Assembly (NCBI GenBank): GCA_015272325.1
Contig: JACYLU010000038.1
Location: 124,001-188,000 of the forward strand
From: Synechococcales cyanobacterium C42_A2020_086
GTDB taxonomy: Bacteria > Cyanobacteriota > Cyanobacteriia > Elainellales > Elainellaceae
DNA length: 64,000 nucleotides
Reading direction: 5' to 3'
Shown: piece by piece, positions 46,954 to 56,471 of the stretch
Numbering within the stretch: the stretch's first letter is position 1
How the letters are laid out: each line of letters starts with the position of its first letter
Translations under genes and position numbers: made by a program
The notes under the pieces: model-generated
Seen by the model: the letters and a program-made list of their open reading frames with translations, nothing else
Told to the model about the DNA's origin: nothing
The model's database searches: none

Positions 46954-48864
46954 TCAACGGCTTCCAGAGTGGCTCCGCCAAATTTTCACGGTTTCATCGG
47001 CACTGCCGCTGACGAGAAACTGACCGTCGGGGCTAAAGGTGAGGGCATGAACAGCCCAGGCGTGATGCAGCGTTGCCAGGCGTTCCCCGGTGCGTAGGTC
47101 CCAGACTTTGATCGTGCCATCTTCGCTACCGCTAGCAAACCAGAGGCGCTTGGGATGGATCGCCAGGCTAGTAATCGCGTCTTTGTGAGCAGCAATCACC
47201 TTGACCTGCTCTGTGGTATTAAGATTCCACAGCTTCACGGTTTTGTCGTGGCTGCCGCTAATCAAGGTCTGCCAGCGAGGGCTAACGGTAATAGCGCTGA
47301 CCCGATCGAGATGCCCTTTCAGAGTGGTGATCAGGCGGCGGCGGGGTAGGTCCCAGAGGCGAATCTGCTTGTCGTAGCTGCTGCTGATCAGGAGCTGTCC
47401 GTCGGGAGCAAGCTGCAAGCCGCTGATTGGCTCTCGATGAGCTGTAAAGGTTGCCAATAGGACTTCGGTCTCTGGATTCCAGCACTGGATCACGCCGTCT
47501 TGGTCGCCACTGATGAGCTGAGTCCCATCCAAACTAAGAGCCAGCGCTGAAATGCCCCAGCCATGCCCTGGCAGCGTGCTCAGCAAATCGCCGGTGAGAT
47601 CCCACTGCTTGATCAGTCCGTCTTCGCTGCTGCTGACCAGAATATAGCCGTCGCTGCTGAAAGTGAGGGTGGTAATTGTGTCTTGATGCCCATTTCTCCA
47701 GTTGTCCAGGGTTTCTAGAAGATCTCCGGTTGCCAAATCCCACAGGCAGATCGTGCGGTCGCGGCTGCCGCTAGCCAGAAAATGCCCGTCGGGACTGATG
47801 GCTACGGCCGTAACGCCGCTGCGGTGCCCTGTGAGGGTACGAACGAACTGCCAATCGGGGATGGAACGCAACGAGCGAGGGCGAGCGGGAACTGGGGGGC
47901 GCTGCCCGGTAGCCACAGCAAAGCCCTGCCCAGATCGACGGTCCGTTACGGCACCCTGCGAGAGCGCAACAGCTGGTTCGAGCCGCAGATCTTGCAGCAC
48001 GGCAGCGGCTGTCTGGTAGCGTTGGCTCGTCGCTCGCTCCAACAATTTGTCCAATACGCGCCGCAGTTCCAGCGTGATCGGTCGCGGCAGATAATGACGC
48101 CACACCCAACGATCTTCACTCACCGAATACAAATCAAACGGATGCAGCCCCGTCAGCAGGTGGATACAGGTGACGCCCAGACTGTAGAGATCGCTGGCAA
48201 ACTCGGCCTTGCCCATGGTCTGTTCAGGAGCCACATATCCGGCACTGCCAATCATCGTGCCGGTTTGCTGCAGCACCGATTCGGTCGCTAGCTTGGCCGC
48301 TCCAAAGTCAACAAGTGCCAGGGTTCCTGCCGGCTCAGTGCGGATAATATTGGCAGGCTTGAGATCGCGGTGAATTACCTGCTGCTGGTGAATGAACTGC
48401 AACACAGGCAGTAGTTCCGTCAGCAATTCCCGGATCTGTACCTCGCTAAAAGGTCCTTCTGCCGCTAGAATCTGCTCGAGATTGCGACCCGGAATGAACT
48501 CCTGCACCAGATAGTGAGCGTCTGCCAGGTCAAAGTGCGCCAGCAAACGAGGAATTTTGGGGTGCTGTCCTAGAATTGCCAACTGAGCCGCTTCCTGCCG
48601 AAACAGCTCAGCCGTCTTTTGCGCTGTCGCCGGATGGGTGTGTGGCAATAGCTGCTTGATTACACAGCGGTTGAGTGTCGTGGCAGGGGACTCGTCAGCC
48701 GACACCGAAGCAGCCAAGAATGTTCTGCCAAACCCCCCTTGCCCCAACAGCTCTAGTGCTCGGTAGGTGCCTCCTAACCAGAGCGACGTCCCGCAGTGCT
48801 GACAAAAGCGGGCATCGTCTGGGTTCTGCGGCTGGGAGCAGGTGGGATTCAGGCAATAGGTCAT
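46954..48864 (-). CDS. zinc-ribbon serine/threonine kinase with WD40 repeats
   Basis: 636 residues. A short N-terminal zinc ribbon (C-x4-C at 4-9 and CQHC at 21-24) is followed by a Hanks-type kinase domain. The kinase shows the glycine loop GQGGFGRTF (41-49), Lys70 in CVIKQLL, the catalytic loop IHRDLKPANI (Asp167), DFG at 186 and a GYVAPEQ segment. From about residue 340 to the end are seven WD40 repeats (LTGHRSGVTAVAISPDG type) forming a propeller for protein contacts. The kinase looks active. Upstream of the NACHT gene on the same strand, it could share regulation, but the link is unproven. Confidence 0.93.
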   Translation of the reverse strand: MTYCLNPTCSQPQNPDDARFCQHCGTSLWLGGTYRALELLGQGGFGRTFLAASVSADESPATTLNRCVIKQLLPHTHPATAQKTAELFRQEAAQLAILGQHPKIPRLLAHFDLADAHYLVQEFIPGRNLEQILAAEGPFSEVQIRELLTELLPVLQFIHQQQVIHRDLKPANIIRTEPAGTLALVDFGAAKLATESVLQQTGTMIGSAGYVAPEQTMGKAEFASDLYSLGVTCIHLLTGLHPFDLYSVSEDRWVWRHYLPRPITLELRRVLDKLLERATSQRYQTAAAVLQDLRLEPAVALSQGAVTDRRSGQGFAVATGQRPPVPARPRSLRSIPDWQFVRTLTGHRSGVTAVAISPDGHFLASGSRDRTICLWDLATGDLLETLDNWRNGHQDTITTLTFSSDGYILVSSSEDGLIKQWDLTGDLLSTLPGHGWGISALALSLDGTQLISGDQDGVIQCWNPETEVLLATFTAHREPISGLQLAPDGQLLISSSYDKQIRLWDLPRRRLITTLKGHLDRVSAITVSPRWQTLISGSHDKTVKLWNLNTTEQVKVIAAHKDAITSLAIHPKRLWFASGSEDGTIKVWDLRTGERLATLHHAWAVHALTFSPDGQFLVSGSADETVKIWRSHSGSR

Positions 48865-49050
48865 GAACGTGCAGGAACGGCAGCAATGTCCAGAAAAGCC
48901 GATTTGCTGAACACGAGATAAACACAGGGCAACGCTCTCGATTGCCTCGGGTTGCTCGCTTCGGTTTCTATCCTAGACAGTTCCTACCCTGCTTGACCGC
49001 ATCCTGACCGGAGCGGCGTCAGACTGGGATGGTTCCTCGGATGGTTCCCG

Positions 49051-49299
49051 TCACGTGGGAACAAGTTCGCCAGGGCGGAGGCGAGACCATTTGCCGGTTT
49101 CTTCCTTGAAGCTGAGGCAGCCCACGACATCCCACTCCATCTCGATCAGGTCTCCGCGTTGACGGATATTGACATTGATCGTGGGTTCAGTGGCCTCAAA
49201 ATCAGGAGATTCAGTCAGGTGAGGCTGCTGGTGCTGATGCTCGACCGCATGGTACGTCGTGCAGCGATCGACATAATGACAGTTCACACAGATACACAT
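49051..49299 (-). CDS. ycf34: Ycf34 family protein
   Basis: 82 residues starting MCICVNCHYVDRC, the cysteine-rich N-terminus that marks Ycf34, with further WDVVGCLSF near the middle. The family occurs in cyanobacteria and algal plastids. The Synechocystis member has been reported to bind an iron-sulfur cluster and to affect photosynthetic electron transport. Length and cysteine spacing agree. It is divergent from cca. Confidence 0.9.
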   Translation of the reverse strand: MCICVNCHYVDRCTTYHAVEHQHQQPHLTESPDFEATEPTINVNIRQRGDLIEMEWDVVGCLSFKEETGKWSRLRPGELVPT

Positions 49300-49602
49300 G
49301 AGGCAATTCTCCGCGAATGCAGCAGCAGAACAAGTTTTGGCCCTTACTTTATTTGCTACTCTAGCTCAAGTTTTGCCAAAACAGAGTTCCCGCTAGAGGG
49401 ATGTTGCAAAATGAAAGGGAACTGCTGCAAAGCTGCCACGCAAGCGCCCCCTTAGCAGAGCATCCCCCTTTTTGCTAGACTCACTGCTTGAGCCTGAAGC
49501 GCATCCCCAGTTTGTGGTACTCAAATCCGGCTTTGTTATCAGGGTCGCAGCAGCTTTCTAGGGCTTCTTTACTGTTTTGTCACGTTGAATTGAGCCATTT
49601 TT
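49300..49602. other. intergenic region between ycf34 and cca
   Basis: About 300 bp with no gene, no tRNA and no marked hairpin. Promoters for the two divergent genes should lie here; I could not pick a clear -35/-10 pair. Confidence 0.5.
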
Positions 49603-50901
49603 TTGAAGTACACCTATTCCTCTAAACCCAGCCTGCAAACGTTACCCACTACGGCTTCGGTGCTCTCCCCCCAGACTTGGCCCTTCAGTCTGGATTGGCT
49701 GCCAGTCACCGCGTACCTAGTAGGAGGTAACGTGCGGGATGCGCTGCTTGGGCGACAGGCCGAGTATTTAGATCTGGATTTTGTGCTGCCCGAAGGAGCG
49801 GTCAGTACAGCGAAGGCCATCGCCAACTACTATCGAGCTGGATTTGTCTTGCTCGACGCCGAGCGGCAGATTGCGCGAGTTGTGTTTGAACGGGCTACGG
49901 CAGATTTCGCTCAGCAGGTGGGGCAGTCGCTGACCGAAGATCTGGAGCATCGAGATTTTACGGTCAATGCCATTGCCTACAATCCCCATACACAAGAGCT
50001 GTTCGATCCATTGCATGGCTATGTGGATTTGCAGCAGCAGCTGATCCGCATGGTGTCCATTGAAAACCTCAAGGATGATCCGCTACGACTGCTGCGAGCG
50101 TACCGGCAGTCAGCTCAGCTCGGATTTACGCTGGAATACAAAACTCGTCAAGCCATTCAACAATTGGCACCGCTGCTGCATTTTGTGGCGGCAGAACGGG
50201 TACAGTCAGAACTCAGCTACCTGCTTGGCAGCGCCAAAGGTACTGCCCTGCTTAAACTGGCTTGGCAAGATGGCCTGCTCGCAGCTTGGTTGCCCCATGC
50301 CGATGCAGAACGCCTAGCCCTCGTGGAGCGAATCGATCACGCTGCGGCTGCCCTTCAGGAAGCGTACTCCTCGCCGGCCCTTGACCCGTCTGGCTGGCTT
50401 CGAGATCAGCAGCGCGTTTCTGGAAGCGCTCGGAGTTGGCTGAAGATCGCCAAGCTAGCCTGTCTTGTATCGGCAGAGCCTGAACAAGCCGAACCGGAAC
50501 TGTGGCGATTGAAGTACAGCCGCGCCGAGGTACAGGCGGTGCTGTCGCTGCTTCAGTTTTTGCCGCAAATGGCTCCTTATACGCTGCCCACGCTATCACT
50601 AGCACAGCAGTACTACCTGTTTCGAGGGATTGGGGCGGCCTTTCCGGCCCTAGTGCTACTGGCGCTGGCTACGGGAACTCCCATGTCGCTGTTGCAGCCT
50701 CTAATTGCCCGATTTCTCGATCCGCAGGACCCAGTGGCTCACCCGGCACCGCTGCTGACTGGACGCGATTTGATGACGCAACTCTCTCTGCCTCCTAGCC
50801 CCAAACTCGGACAAATTCTGGAGGCGATTCAGCTAGCTCGGGCAGAAGGACGCATCACCTCCCCCGAGGAAGCCCTGTCCTTTGCCCAGACCTTGCTCTA
50901 G
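49603..50901 (+). CDS. cca: CCA tRNA nucleotidyltransferase / poly(A) polymerase family
   Basis: 432 residues from a TTG; no ATG is near in frame. The nucleotidyltransferase head has LVGGNVRDALLGR (about 39-51) and the metal-binding DLDF pair (Asp57, Asp59), then EDLEHRDFTVNAIAY, the class II signature. The RNA-binding region includes DDPLRLLRAYRQSAQLGF. It adds or repairs the CCA end of tRNAs. Some cyanobacteria split A- and CC-adding activities between two paralogues, and I cannot exclude that here. Confidence 0.88.
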   Translation: MKYTYSSKPSLQTLPTTASVLSPQTWPFSLDWLPVTAYLVGGNVRDALLGRQAEYLDLDFVLPEGAVSTAKAIANYYRAGFVLLDAERQIARVVFERATADFAQQVGQSLTEDLEHRDFTVNAIAYNPHTQELFDPLHGYVDLQQQLIRMVSIENLKDDPLRLLRAYRQSAQLGFTLEYKTRQAIQQLAPLLHFVAAERVQSELSYLLGSAKGTALLKLAWQDGLLAAWLPHADAERLALVERIDHAAAALQEAYSSPALDPSGWLRDQQRVSGSARSWLKIAKLACLVSAEPEQAEPELWRLKYSRAEVQAVLSLLQFLPQMAPYTLPTLSLAQQYYLFRGIGAAFPALVLLALATGTPMSLLQPLIARFLDPQDPVAHPAPLLTGRDLMTQLSLPPSPKLGQILEAIQLARAEGRITSPEEALSFAQTLL

Positions 50902-51066
50902 CCCCTACCTTAGCCCCCAGTCGCTGGGTTGAAAGATCGCCAAAAACCCCTGAGACTCCTGAGAGCATCACCCATGAAGCTTACAAAGTGTGATACAGTG
51001 ATCGTTTTGCGGAACAGTTCAATTCTGTAGGTCACTCTACAGGGATCGATACCTGTACTAATACTC

Positions 51067-51090
51067 GATGACAGTCAAGATGACAGTCAA
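51067..51090. repeat. exact tandem duplication of a 12-mer
   Basis: GATGACAGTCAA at 51067-51078 is directly repeated at 51079-51090, in the 5' flank of the small basic protein gene. Confidence 0.9.
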
Positions 51091-51158
51091 CAGACATTCG
51101 AGGTACAGACATCGAAGCTTGACTTTTCGCATTGCCCACCTTTCCAACGAGGTTTAGA

Positions 51159-51347
51159 ATGGCTAAACGCCGCAACCAGAAAAAAGAAAAAGCACTTCGT
51201 AACCAGGCTTACGCCCGCAAGTTCCGCAAGCGGACTAACTCGGGTCGGTTTACCCGCAGACGTTATAGCAGCGACGGCAGCGCTCAGGAAGACACTGACG
51301 AAATGGACCAAGATGTAAGCCAGGATAGCTCTGGTGCCACAGAGTAG
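51159..51347 (+). CDS. small basic conserved protein
   Basis: 62 residues from the ATG at 51159. The N-terminus is very basic (MAKRRNQKKEKALRNQAYAR, then KFRKR) and the C-terminus acidic and Ser/Asp-rich (DTDEMDQDVSQDSS). The basic half resembles ribosomal or nucleic-acid-binding small proteins. I recognise it as a cyanobacterial hypothetical type but cannot give a name. It stands alone between two unrelated genes. Confidence 0.65.
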   Translation: MAKRRNQKKEKALRNQAYARKFRKRTNSGRFTRRRYSSDGSAQEDTDEMDQDVSQDSSGATE

Positions 51348-51783
51348 GTTGAGTACTTGCAGCCGCCTCGATAGAGTCTAGAACCTCTTTTGATTTCGTC
51401 TGCACCTGACCGAATAGGTTGCTTGAACGTTGGTTGAATACGGTCAGGTCTAGAACCAGCTGCAACCCGCAGAGATAGGCATTGGAAGGACGGTTATACC
51501 GACATGTTCAGTGATTGAGAATTGCGTCCTTGGTTCAGTGGTTGCTCCTTGACTTCAGTGCCAAAGTCTTGAAAGTGTTTGTCTAGTTGTTTGTCTGGTG
51601 TATTTATCTATTCTTTCCTGCTTATCTCAAGCGATAGCAGCAGCTAGAGCCAGCCGATCCCCAGAGTCATTCCTGAGAGATGAGCTGGCTCTCTTGATAG
51701 GTGACTTGTGAGAGGTGCCTCGAGAGTTAATTTTGATTGTTTACTGAGCACCGTTCTGAGACGCGATGTAGCATTGGCTTGAT
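51348..51783. other. intergenic region with a 9-bp inverted repeat
   Basis: A 436-bp gap between convergent genes. AGAGCCAGC (51646-51654) and GCTGGCTCT (51684-51692) form a perfect 9-bp stem with a 29-nt loop that could terminate transcription in either direction. Otherwise I see no gene or tRNA. Confidence 0.5.
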
Positions 51784-52929
51784 TCAGGCTAGGGCAGTGA
51801 GTAGCTGCTCGAAGTGGATGATTTGCTCGAGATGACTAGGAGCAGCCATACCGCTGATCTGAGCATGCAAGGCATGAGCAGCTGCGATCCCCGACTGCAA
51901 TGCTGCCTCGACTTGGTAGCCGCCACACCAATCACCACAACAAACCAGCAGTCGCGGCAGCGGAGTCAGAAGATAAGGGTGCGGGCAGGGATAGCGCACT
52001 CGAGCATAGCGCCAGCGATGCACCTGAAATTGGTCCGGTTGGTTGAGCCACGACAGAGCGATTGCGGCCGCTTGCTCGAGCAGTTGCTCACCGACTGCAT
52101 TCAGATCCAGGCTATCCAGATAGGTCCGGGCGAACTCGGCTGTGCTTTGTACCACAACAACCGGCGATTCGGCAGGCCGCTTGCTAGTTTCCAGCCCAAT
52201 CCAGGCGATGGCTGCTTCGTCTGCGGGTGCTAGTTCCCATCCGGAAAGCAAAGTGTTCGAGTTCAGCTTAGTCGGGCTATAGGTTGCGATGACGGTGATG
52301 CAGGGATCAAACTCCACGGCGGCTACGGCAGTGAGCAGATCCGCGGGCAAGCCGTGCTGGGTCAATGGCCGTAGCAACACTTCTGCCTGAGGTGCTGGAA
52401 TCGCGATCACGACAGCGCTCGCAGTGAGCGGCAGCATGGCAGTATCCGGGCTGATGGATTCTAGCGTAAACCTCCAGCCGTTCTCTGAGGGAGCAACCGC
52501 CAGAACCCGTTGCCCCCGCTGAATCTCTAATCCCGTCGCTAGAAACTTGGCGGCCGCCGTGGCTCCTGCTGGCGCACAATAGCGTCGTGAAATCGGCTGA
52601 TTAACCCTCTGATGAAGGATCTCGTCGGCACTGGGTGAGCCGGGTACTCCAAGACGGCGAATCGGGTACTCCCAAGGCACAATAAAGCCCTGCTGAACTA
52701 GTTTGGACAGCCATGCTTGGGACAGGGGGCCTTGCTTCTCAAAATAACGCAGCCCGTGATCGGCACAGGTGGTCGGCAAGCGGCGGGTAGCCACTCGTCC
52801 TCCTACCCCACGAGATTTTTCTAGAACCACAACGCGATAGCCGGTTTGCTGAAGCTGCTGAGCGCACACAAGGCCAGCGATCCCTGCTCCAATCACTGCG
52901 ATGTCTACGTGGATGTTGCTGGTGTTCAA
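51784..52929 (-). CDS. FAD-dependent oxidoreductase (amine oxidase/renalase-like)
   Basis: About 381 residues. I place the start at the TTG at 52929, which has AAGGA nine bases upstream and lies just before the dinucleotide-binding motif VDIAVIGAGIAGLVCAQQL. The upstream extension in frame looks non-coding. A second FAD motif VVVLEKSRGVGGRVATRR follows, and near the C-terminus GDWCGGYQVEAALQSGIAAA completes the FAD site. The layout fits the amine-oxidase/renalase superfamily common in cyanobacteria; the substrate is unknown. Confidence 0.82.
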   Translation of the reverse strand: MNTSNIHVDIAVIGAGIAGLVCAQQLQQTGYRVVVLEKSRGVGGRVATRRLPTTCADHGLRYFEKQGPLSQAWLSKLVQQGFIVPWEYPIRRLGVPGSPSADEILHQRVNQPISRRYCAPAGATAAAKFLATGLEIQRGQRVLAVAPSENGWRFTLESISPDTAMLPLTASAVVIAIPAPQAEVLLRPLTQHGLPADLLTAVAAVEFDPCITVIATYSPTKLNSNTLLSGWELAPADEAAIAWIGLETSKRPAESPVVVVQSTAEFARTYLDSLDLNAVGEQLLEQAAAIALSWLNQPDQFQVHRWRYARVRYPCPHPYLLTPLPRLLVCCGDWCGGYQVEAALQSGIAAAHALHAQISGMAAPSHLEQIIHFEQLLTALA

Positions 52930-53347
52930 GGGTTTTGTTCCTTCAAACGGTTGCCGTGTGGTTTTTAGATGGTTATTACCGTCAGGAGGAACTGGGGTAC
53001 AGTCCCCTCGCGACGGGTTGAGGCTATTCTTTGTAGAATAAGCGGAACGAATCGTGGTGATTCTATATTTCCTCTCTAAAAATTGAGCCAAGTTTGCTAG
53101 CCTGTGTATGGGCAAGACCGAGATGCAAGATGACTGGCTCGGCAGTTGCAACTGGAATTGTTTTCTAAACGGGTATCCAAATCACTGTCTATTGAGCAAT
53201 CTCCTAATTCAATAATTAATCATTCATTAGAAAAAACGTTGATGCATTTGCTGCTGAGTCGAAGTCTTTCCCGAGACTAAACTGATCACCTGTACTCAAT
53301 CAACGAATCAAGGAACTAGCAATTGATTAGCAGTGGAGGATCATGCT
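52930..53347. other. divergent intergenic region
   Basis: About 418 bp between the FAD oxidoreductase and the YaaW-like gene. It is AT-rich around 53200-53240. I see no gene, RNA or strong repeat; it should hold two promoters. Confidence 0.45.
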
Positions 53348-54190
53348 TTGGATGAGCTAAGGGCTGTGTTGGAATTGGCAACCGATGAAGAACTATCGGC
53401 CTTGACAGAGATTTTGTTTCGACGCAAATTTAACCCGCTGGACTATGTTTACACTCCCGAACCGATCGAAGTCCAGAGTCGGGATCGGGAGAGCTGGCTA
53501 GCGGCTATTGAAGAGCGGTTTCGGTTTCTAGCCGCCGATGGCATGACAGTGCTCCGTCGGCAAACCAGACAAGTCAGCTATCGCCAAGTGTTGATCCGGG
53601 TCTGCCGATACCTGAAAATTCCCTACTCCCAGAGCTTTTCCACTGAACATCTGGAAATCGAAATTTTTCTGTTTTTGCTGAATCGGACCTGGCAACGCCT
53701 GCCCGCCGCTGACCAACAGGTGCTGACAAACGAGTTGCAAGACGCCATTTCTGAAGCGCAATTAATGAACCATTTGCCTCCTTCTGCCCACAATGACTCG
53801 GTGGGTCTACTCGTCAAGGGGGGTAGCGCTGTGGCGGTAAGCTCGGTGTTGCGACCGCTGATTTTGAACCTGCTGGCCCGACAGTATGCAGTTCAGGCAG
53901 CAACCTACCAAATTGCCGGTCAAGCGGCTGCCCAAGCGGGGGCACGAGCAGCGGTGCAAATTCAAAATCGCGTGGCGTTGCAAACCGCCTCTCGGGGCAT
54001 GGCGGTCAGTGCTGCTCGCTATGGGGCTGCTCGCAGTTTCTTCGCGATTTTGGGTCCAGCGATGTGGGTCTGGTTTTTTGCGGACCTGGGCTGGCGCTCC
54101 ATTGCCACGAACTATAGCCGGGTGATCCCCGTAATTTTTACCTTGGCGCAAATTCGCTTAACTCGCACCGAGTGCTACGAAATTGCCTGA
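53348..54190 (+). CDS. YaaW-family protein
   Basis: 280 residues, starting at a TTG at 53348 that has GGAGG eight bases upstream; a GTG five codons earlier is in frame but overlaps that ribosome site. The N-terminal DELRAVLELATDEELSALTEIL and RRKFNPLDYV are the cyanobacterial YaaW (UPF0174-like) signature. A glycine/alanine-rich helical stretch (about 175-225) and a hydrophobic helix (AILGPAMWVWFFADLGW) follow. The function is unknown. Its stop overlaps the next gene's ATG as TGATG, so the two are probably co-translated. Confidence 0.72.
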   Translation: MDELRAVLELATDEELSALTEILFRRKFNPLDYVYTPEPIEVQSRDRESWLAAIEERFRFLAADGMTVLRRQTRQVSYRQVLIRVCRYLKIPYSQSFSTEHLEIEIFLFLLNRTWQRLPAADQQVLTNELQDAISEAQLMNHLPPSAHNDSVGLLVKGGSAVAVSSVLRPLILNLLARQYAVQAATYQIAGQAAAQAGARAAVQIQNRVALQTASRGMAVSAARYGAARSFFAILGPAMWVWFFADLGWRSIATNYSRVIPVIFTLAQIRLTRTECYEIA

Positions 54191-54654
54191 TGTGGGTGGA
54201 CACTATGCCTGAGCCACAAACGCCTCAATCTACAGCCACCTATTACGACCTGCTAGAGCTACATCCGTCTGCCTCCACACAACAGATCCGTCGCTCCTAT
54301 CGAGAGCTGAGCAAACTCTACCATCCCGATACGACCCAACTCCCTGCCGCGATTGCGACGGCAAAATTTCAGCAGCTCAACGAAGCCTACGCCACCCTGA
54401 GTAATCCAGAGCGGCGGTTTGCCTATGACCTGAAAATTGGCTACTCTCGGGTGCCGGTGATTCAGCCGCTGCAAGATCTGCATCGTCCGCGAGCCGATGC
54501 TCGCTCCTACCGCTCCTCTGCCTATCTCGATCCCACAGATCGCCCGTTGTCGGCCGGCGAGATGTTTGCGCTGTTCATTTTAGGATTAACCTTCATGGCC
54601 TGCCTAGCGCTGGTGATTGCTGTTGGTCTCACTCGGGGTACTTCGCTGGGTTAG
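54190..54654 (+). CDS. J-domain protein with C-terminal membrane helix
   Basis: 154 residues from the ATG at 54190, overlapping the upstream stop; MPEPQTPQ at 54205 is an alternative start. The J-domain (about 18-85) shows YYDLLELHPSAS, IRRSYRELSKLYHPDT with the essential HPD, and LNEAYATLSNPERRFAYD. A single hydrophobic helix at the C-terminus (ALFILGLTFMACLALVIAVGL) anchors it. It should recruit and stimulate an Hsp70 at a membrane. It is followed by a DUF3143 gene, an arrangement common in cyanobacteria. Confidence 0.88.
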   Translation: MWVDTMPEPQTPQSTATYYDLLELHPSASTQQIRRSYRELSKLYHPDTTQLPAAIATAKFQQLNEAYATLSNPERRFAYDLKIGYSRVPVIQPLQDLHRPRADARSYRSSAYLDPTDRPLSAGEMFALFILGLTFMACLALVIAVGLTRGTSLG

Positions 54655-54800
54655 ACCGTTGAGGTAATCTCAGGGAGTTTAGGAGATTTTGCTATTCAGG
54701 GATGGAGCAGCGGAGGCAATTGCTGGAACCGCAGCAGGACTGGTTAAGATCAACCTATAAGCGAATGCTGTTGAGTTGATACTGTTGGGTTCTATTTATT

Positions 54801-55073
54801 ATGGTTCTCCCTTCGGCTGATACCCCGCTCTACAATCACCCCCTCCCCGATATCGAGCAATGGTTGCGCTCTCAGGGGTGCCAGCAAGATCAAAACGACC
54901 TGCATCGTTGGCATGTGCAAAAGGCAACTTGGTCTGCCGATCTCTGTCTCGACATCGACTCGCTGACCGTGCGCTATCTGGGAGCGGGAGAAGACGGTCG
55001 AGACATTCAGCGATCCTTCAAGTACTCGCTTAGCCGCCAAGATCTCGACGAAGCCATCTTTTCAGGTCCTTAG
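54801..55073 (+). CDS. DUF3143 family protein
   Basis: 90 residues. The segments LYNHPLPDIEQWLRSQGC and WSADLCLDIDSLTVRYLG match DUF3143, a small cyanobacterial and plastid family. The function is unknown. The position after a J-domain gene suggests a shared chaperone-linked role, which is inference. Confidence 0.87.
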   Translation: MVLPSADTPLYNHPLPDIEQWLRSQGCQQDQNDLHRWHVQKATWSADLCLDIDSLTVRYLGAGEDGRDIQRSFKYSLSRQDLDEAIFSGP

Positions 55074-55188
55074 CATTAGTTCGGATTTCCCTCTTCTCAG
55101 GCTCCTCTCAGCCTCTTTTCATACTGAAGTCAGGCGGCTGCCATCAGAATGGCATGAGAGGTTCAAAGCACGAAACGAAGGTAACTGA

Positions 55189-56445
55189 ATGAAATTTTCA
55201 AGACACTTGATTCGCTGCTCATTGCTGCTTACAGCGGGGTTAGTGCTGAGTGCCTGCGGTCCGGCTTTAGACGCAGAACAACCCCAGACAGAGCAACCCG
55301 CCGAACAGCCAGCTTCAGACCCAGCCTCCCCCGTTCCGGCAGCTAGTCCTTCACCCGAGTCGTCGCCAGCCCAGCCAAAAACCTTTGCTGCCACTCCAGC
55401 CAACGCCTACCGAGTGGAAACCGTCGTTGAAGGGTTGCAGGTGCCTTGGGCGATCGAAGCTTTGCCCGATGGGTCGTTCCTGATTACCGAGCGGCCGGGT
55501 CGCCTGCGTCAGCTGCGCGATGGACAGCTCAGTGCACCAATTCCGGGCGTGCCGCCTGTGGTTGATCAAGGTGAGGGCGGGCTGATGGATCTGGCGCTGC
55601 ATCCTGACTTTCAGCAAAACCAGTGGATTTATCTCTCTCACGTTGTTCGCGGCGATCAGGGTGATCTGCGAACTCGCGTTTCCCGGTTTCGCTTCAGCGA
55701 GTTGGGCTTAACCGAGCCGCAGGTGATCTTTGCTGGAGTTCCTGGTACCGCAGGCGCCACCCATTTTGGTTGCCGGTTAGCCTTTGGTCCCGATGGCAAG
55801 CTCTATATTACGCTGGGTGAGCGGGGCGATCCGCCTCGATCTCAAGATCTGCTTGATCTCAACGGCAAAACTCTGCGGCTGAATGATGACGGTAGCATTC
55901 CTGCCGATAATCCCTACGTGGGGCGCTCGGATGCTCGCCCGGAGGTTTTTTCTTACGGTCACCGTAACGCCCAGGGAATTGCTTTTCAACCGGGCACTGG
56001 TCTGATGTTCCAAACTGAACATGGCCCCTCGGGATATGACGGTCGCCGCGGCGGTGACGAAGTGAATGTGGTAGAGGCCGGCAGAAACTACGGCTGGCCC
56101 GAGATTAGCTACGACCAGCGGGCACCAGGAATGCTGCCGCCGTTGCTGCTATACGATGAAGCGATCGCCCCCGCAGGAGCCACTTTCTACACCGGCACCG
56201 CCTTTCCCGAGTGGCAAAACGATTTTTTCTTTGCCAACCTGCGCGGTCAAACGCTGGTGCGAGTTGTGCTCAATGGCAGTCAGGTGGTTGGGCAAGAGCG
56301 CTTGCTAGAGCGGCAGTATGGTCGCCTGCGGGATGTCGCTCAAGGTCTTGACGGCTTTCTCTACATCACCACTTCCGATAATGACGGCTATGGTGCGGGG
56401 CGAGCTGGGGGCGATCGGATTATTCGCTTGGTGCCAGCTTCCTAA
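55189..56445 (+). CDS. PQQ-dependent sugar dehydrogenase-like lipoprotein
   Basis: 418 residues. The N-terminus is a lipoprotein signal (LLLTAGLVLSACGP) followed by a Pro/Glu/Ala-rich linker. The rest is a six-bladed propeller of the Gdh/soluble aldose dehydrogenase family: LQVPWAIEALPDGSFLITERP, GEGGLMDLALHPDFQ, YSYGHRNAQGIAF-like segments, and NYGWPEISY. The enzyme would oxidise sugars in the periplasm with PQQ. No PQQ synthesis genes are visible, so the cofactor supply is open. Confidence 0.88.
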   Translation: MKFSRHLIRCSLLLTAGLVLSACGPALDAEQPQTEQPAEQPASDPASPVPAASPSPESSPAQPKTFAATPANAYRVETVVEGLQVPWAIEALPDGSFLITERPGRLRQLRDGQLSAPIPGVPPVVDQGEGGLMDLALHPDFQQNQWIYLSHVVRGDQGDLRTRVSRFRFSELGLTEPQVIFAGVPGTAGATHFGCRLAFGPDGKLYITLGERGDPPRSQDLLDLNGKTLRLNDDGSIPADNPYVGRSDARPEVFSYGHRNAQGIAFQPGTGLMFQTEHGPSGYDGRRGGDEVNVVEAGRNYGWPEISYDQRAPGMLPPLLLYDEAIAPAGATFYTGTAFPEWQNDFFFANLRGQTLVRVVLNGSQVVGQERLLERQYGRLRDVAQGLDGFLYITTSDNDGYGAGRAGGDRIIRLVPAS

Positions 56446-56471
56446 AACGGGTTGGGCTGTAGGTCACGGCA

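Noticed and set aside
52930-53151. N-terminal extension of the FAD oxidoreductase
   Set aside because: It would bury the dinucleotide-binding motif 80 residues inside the protein, while a TTG with AAGGA lies right before the motif.
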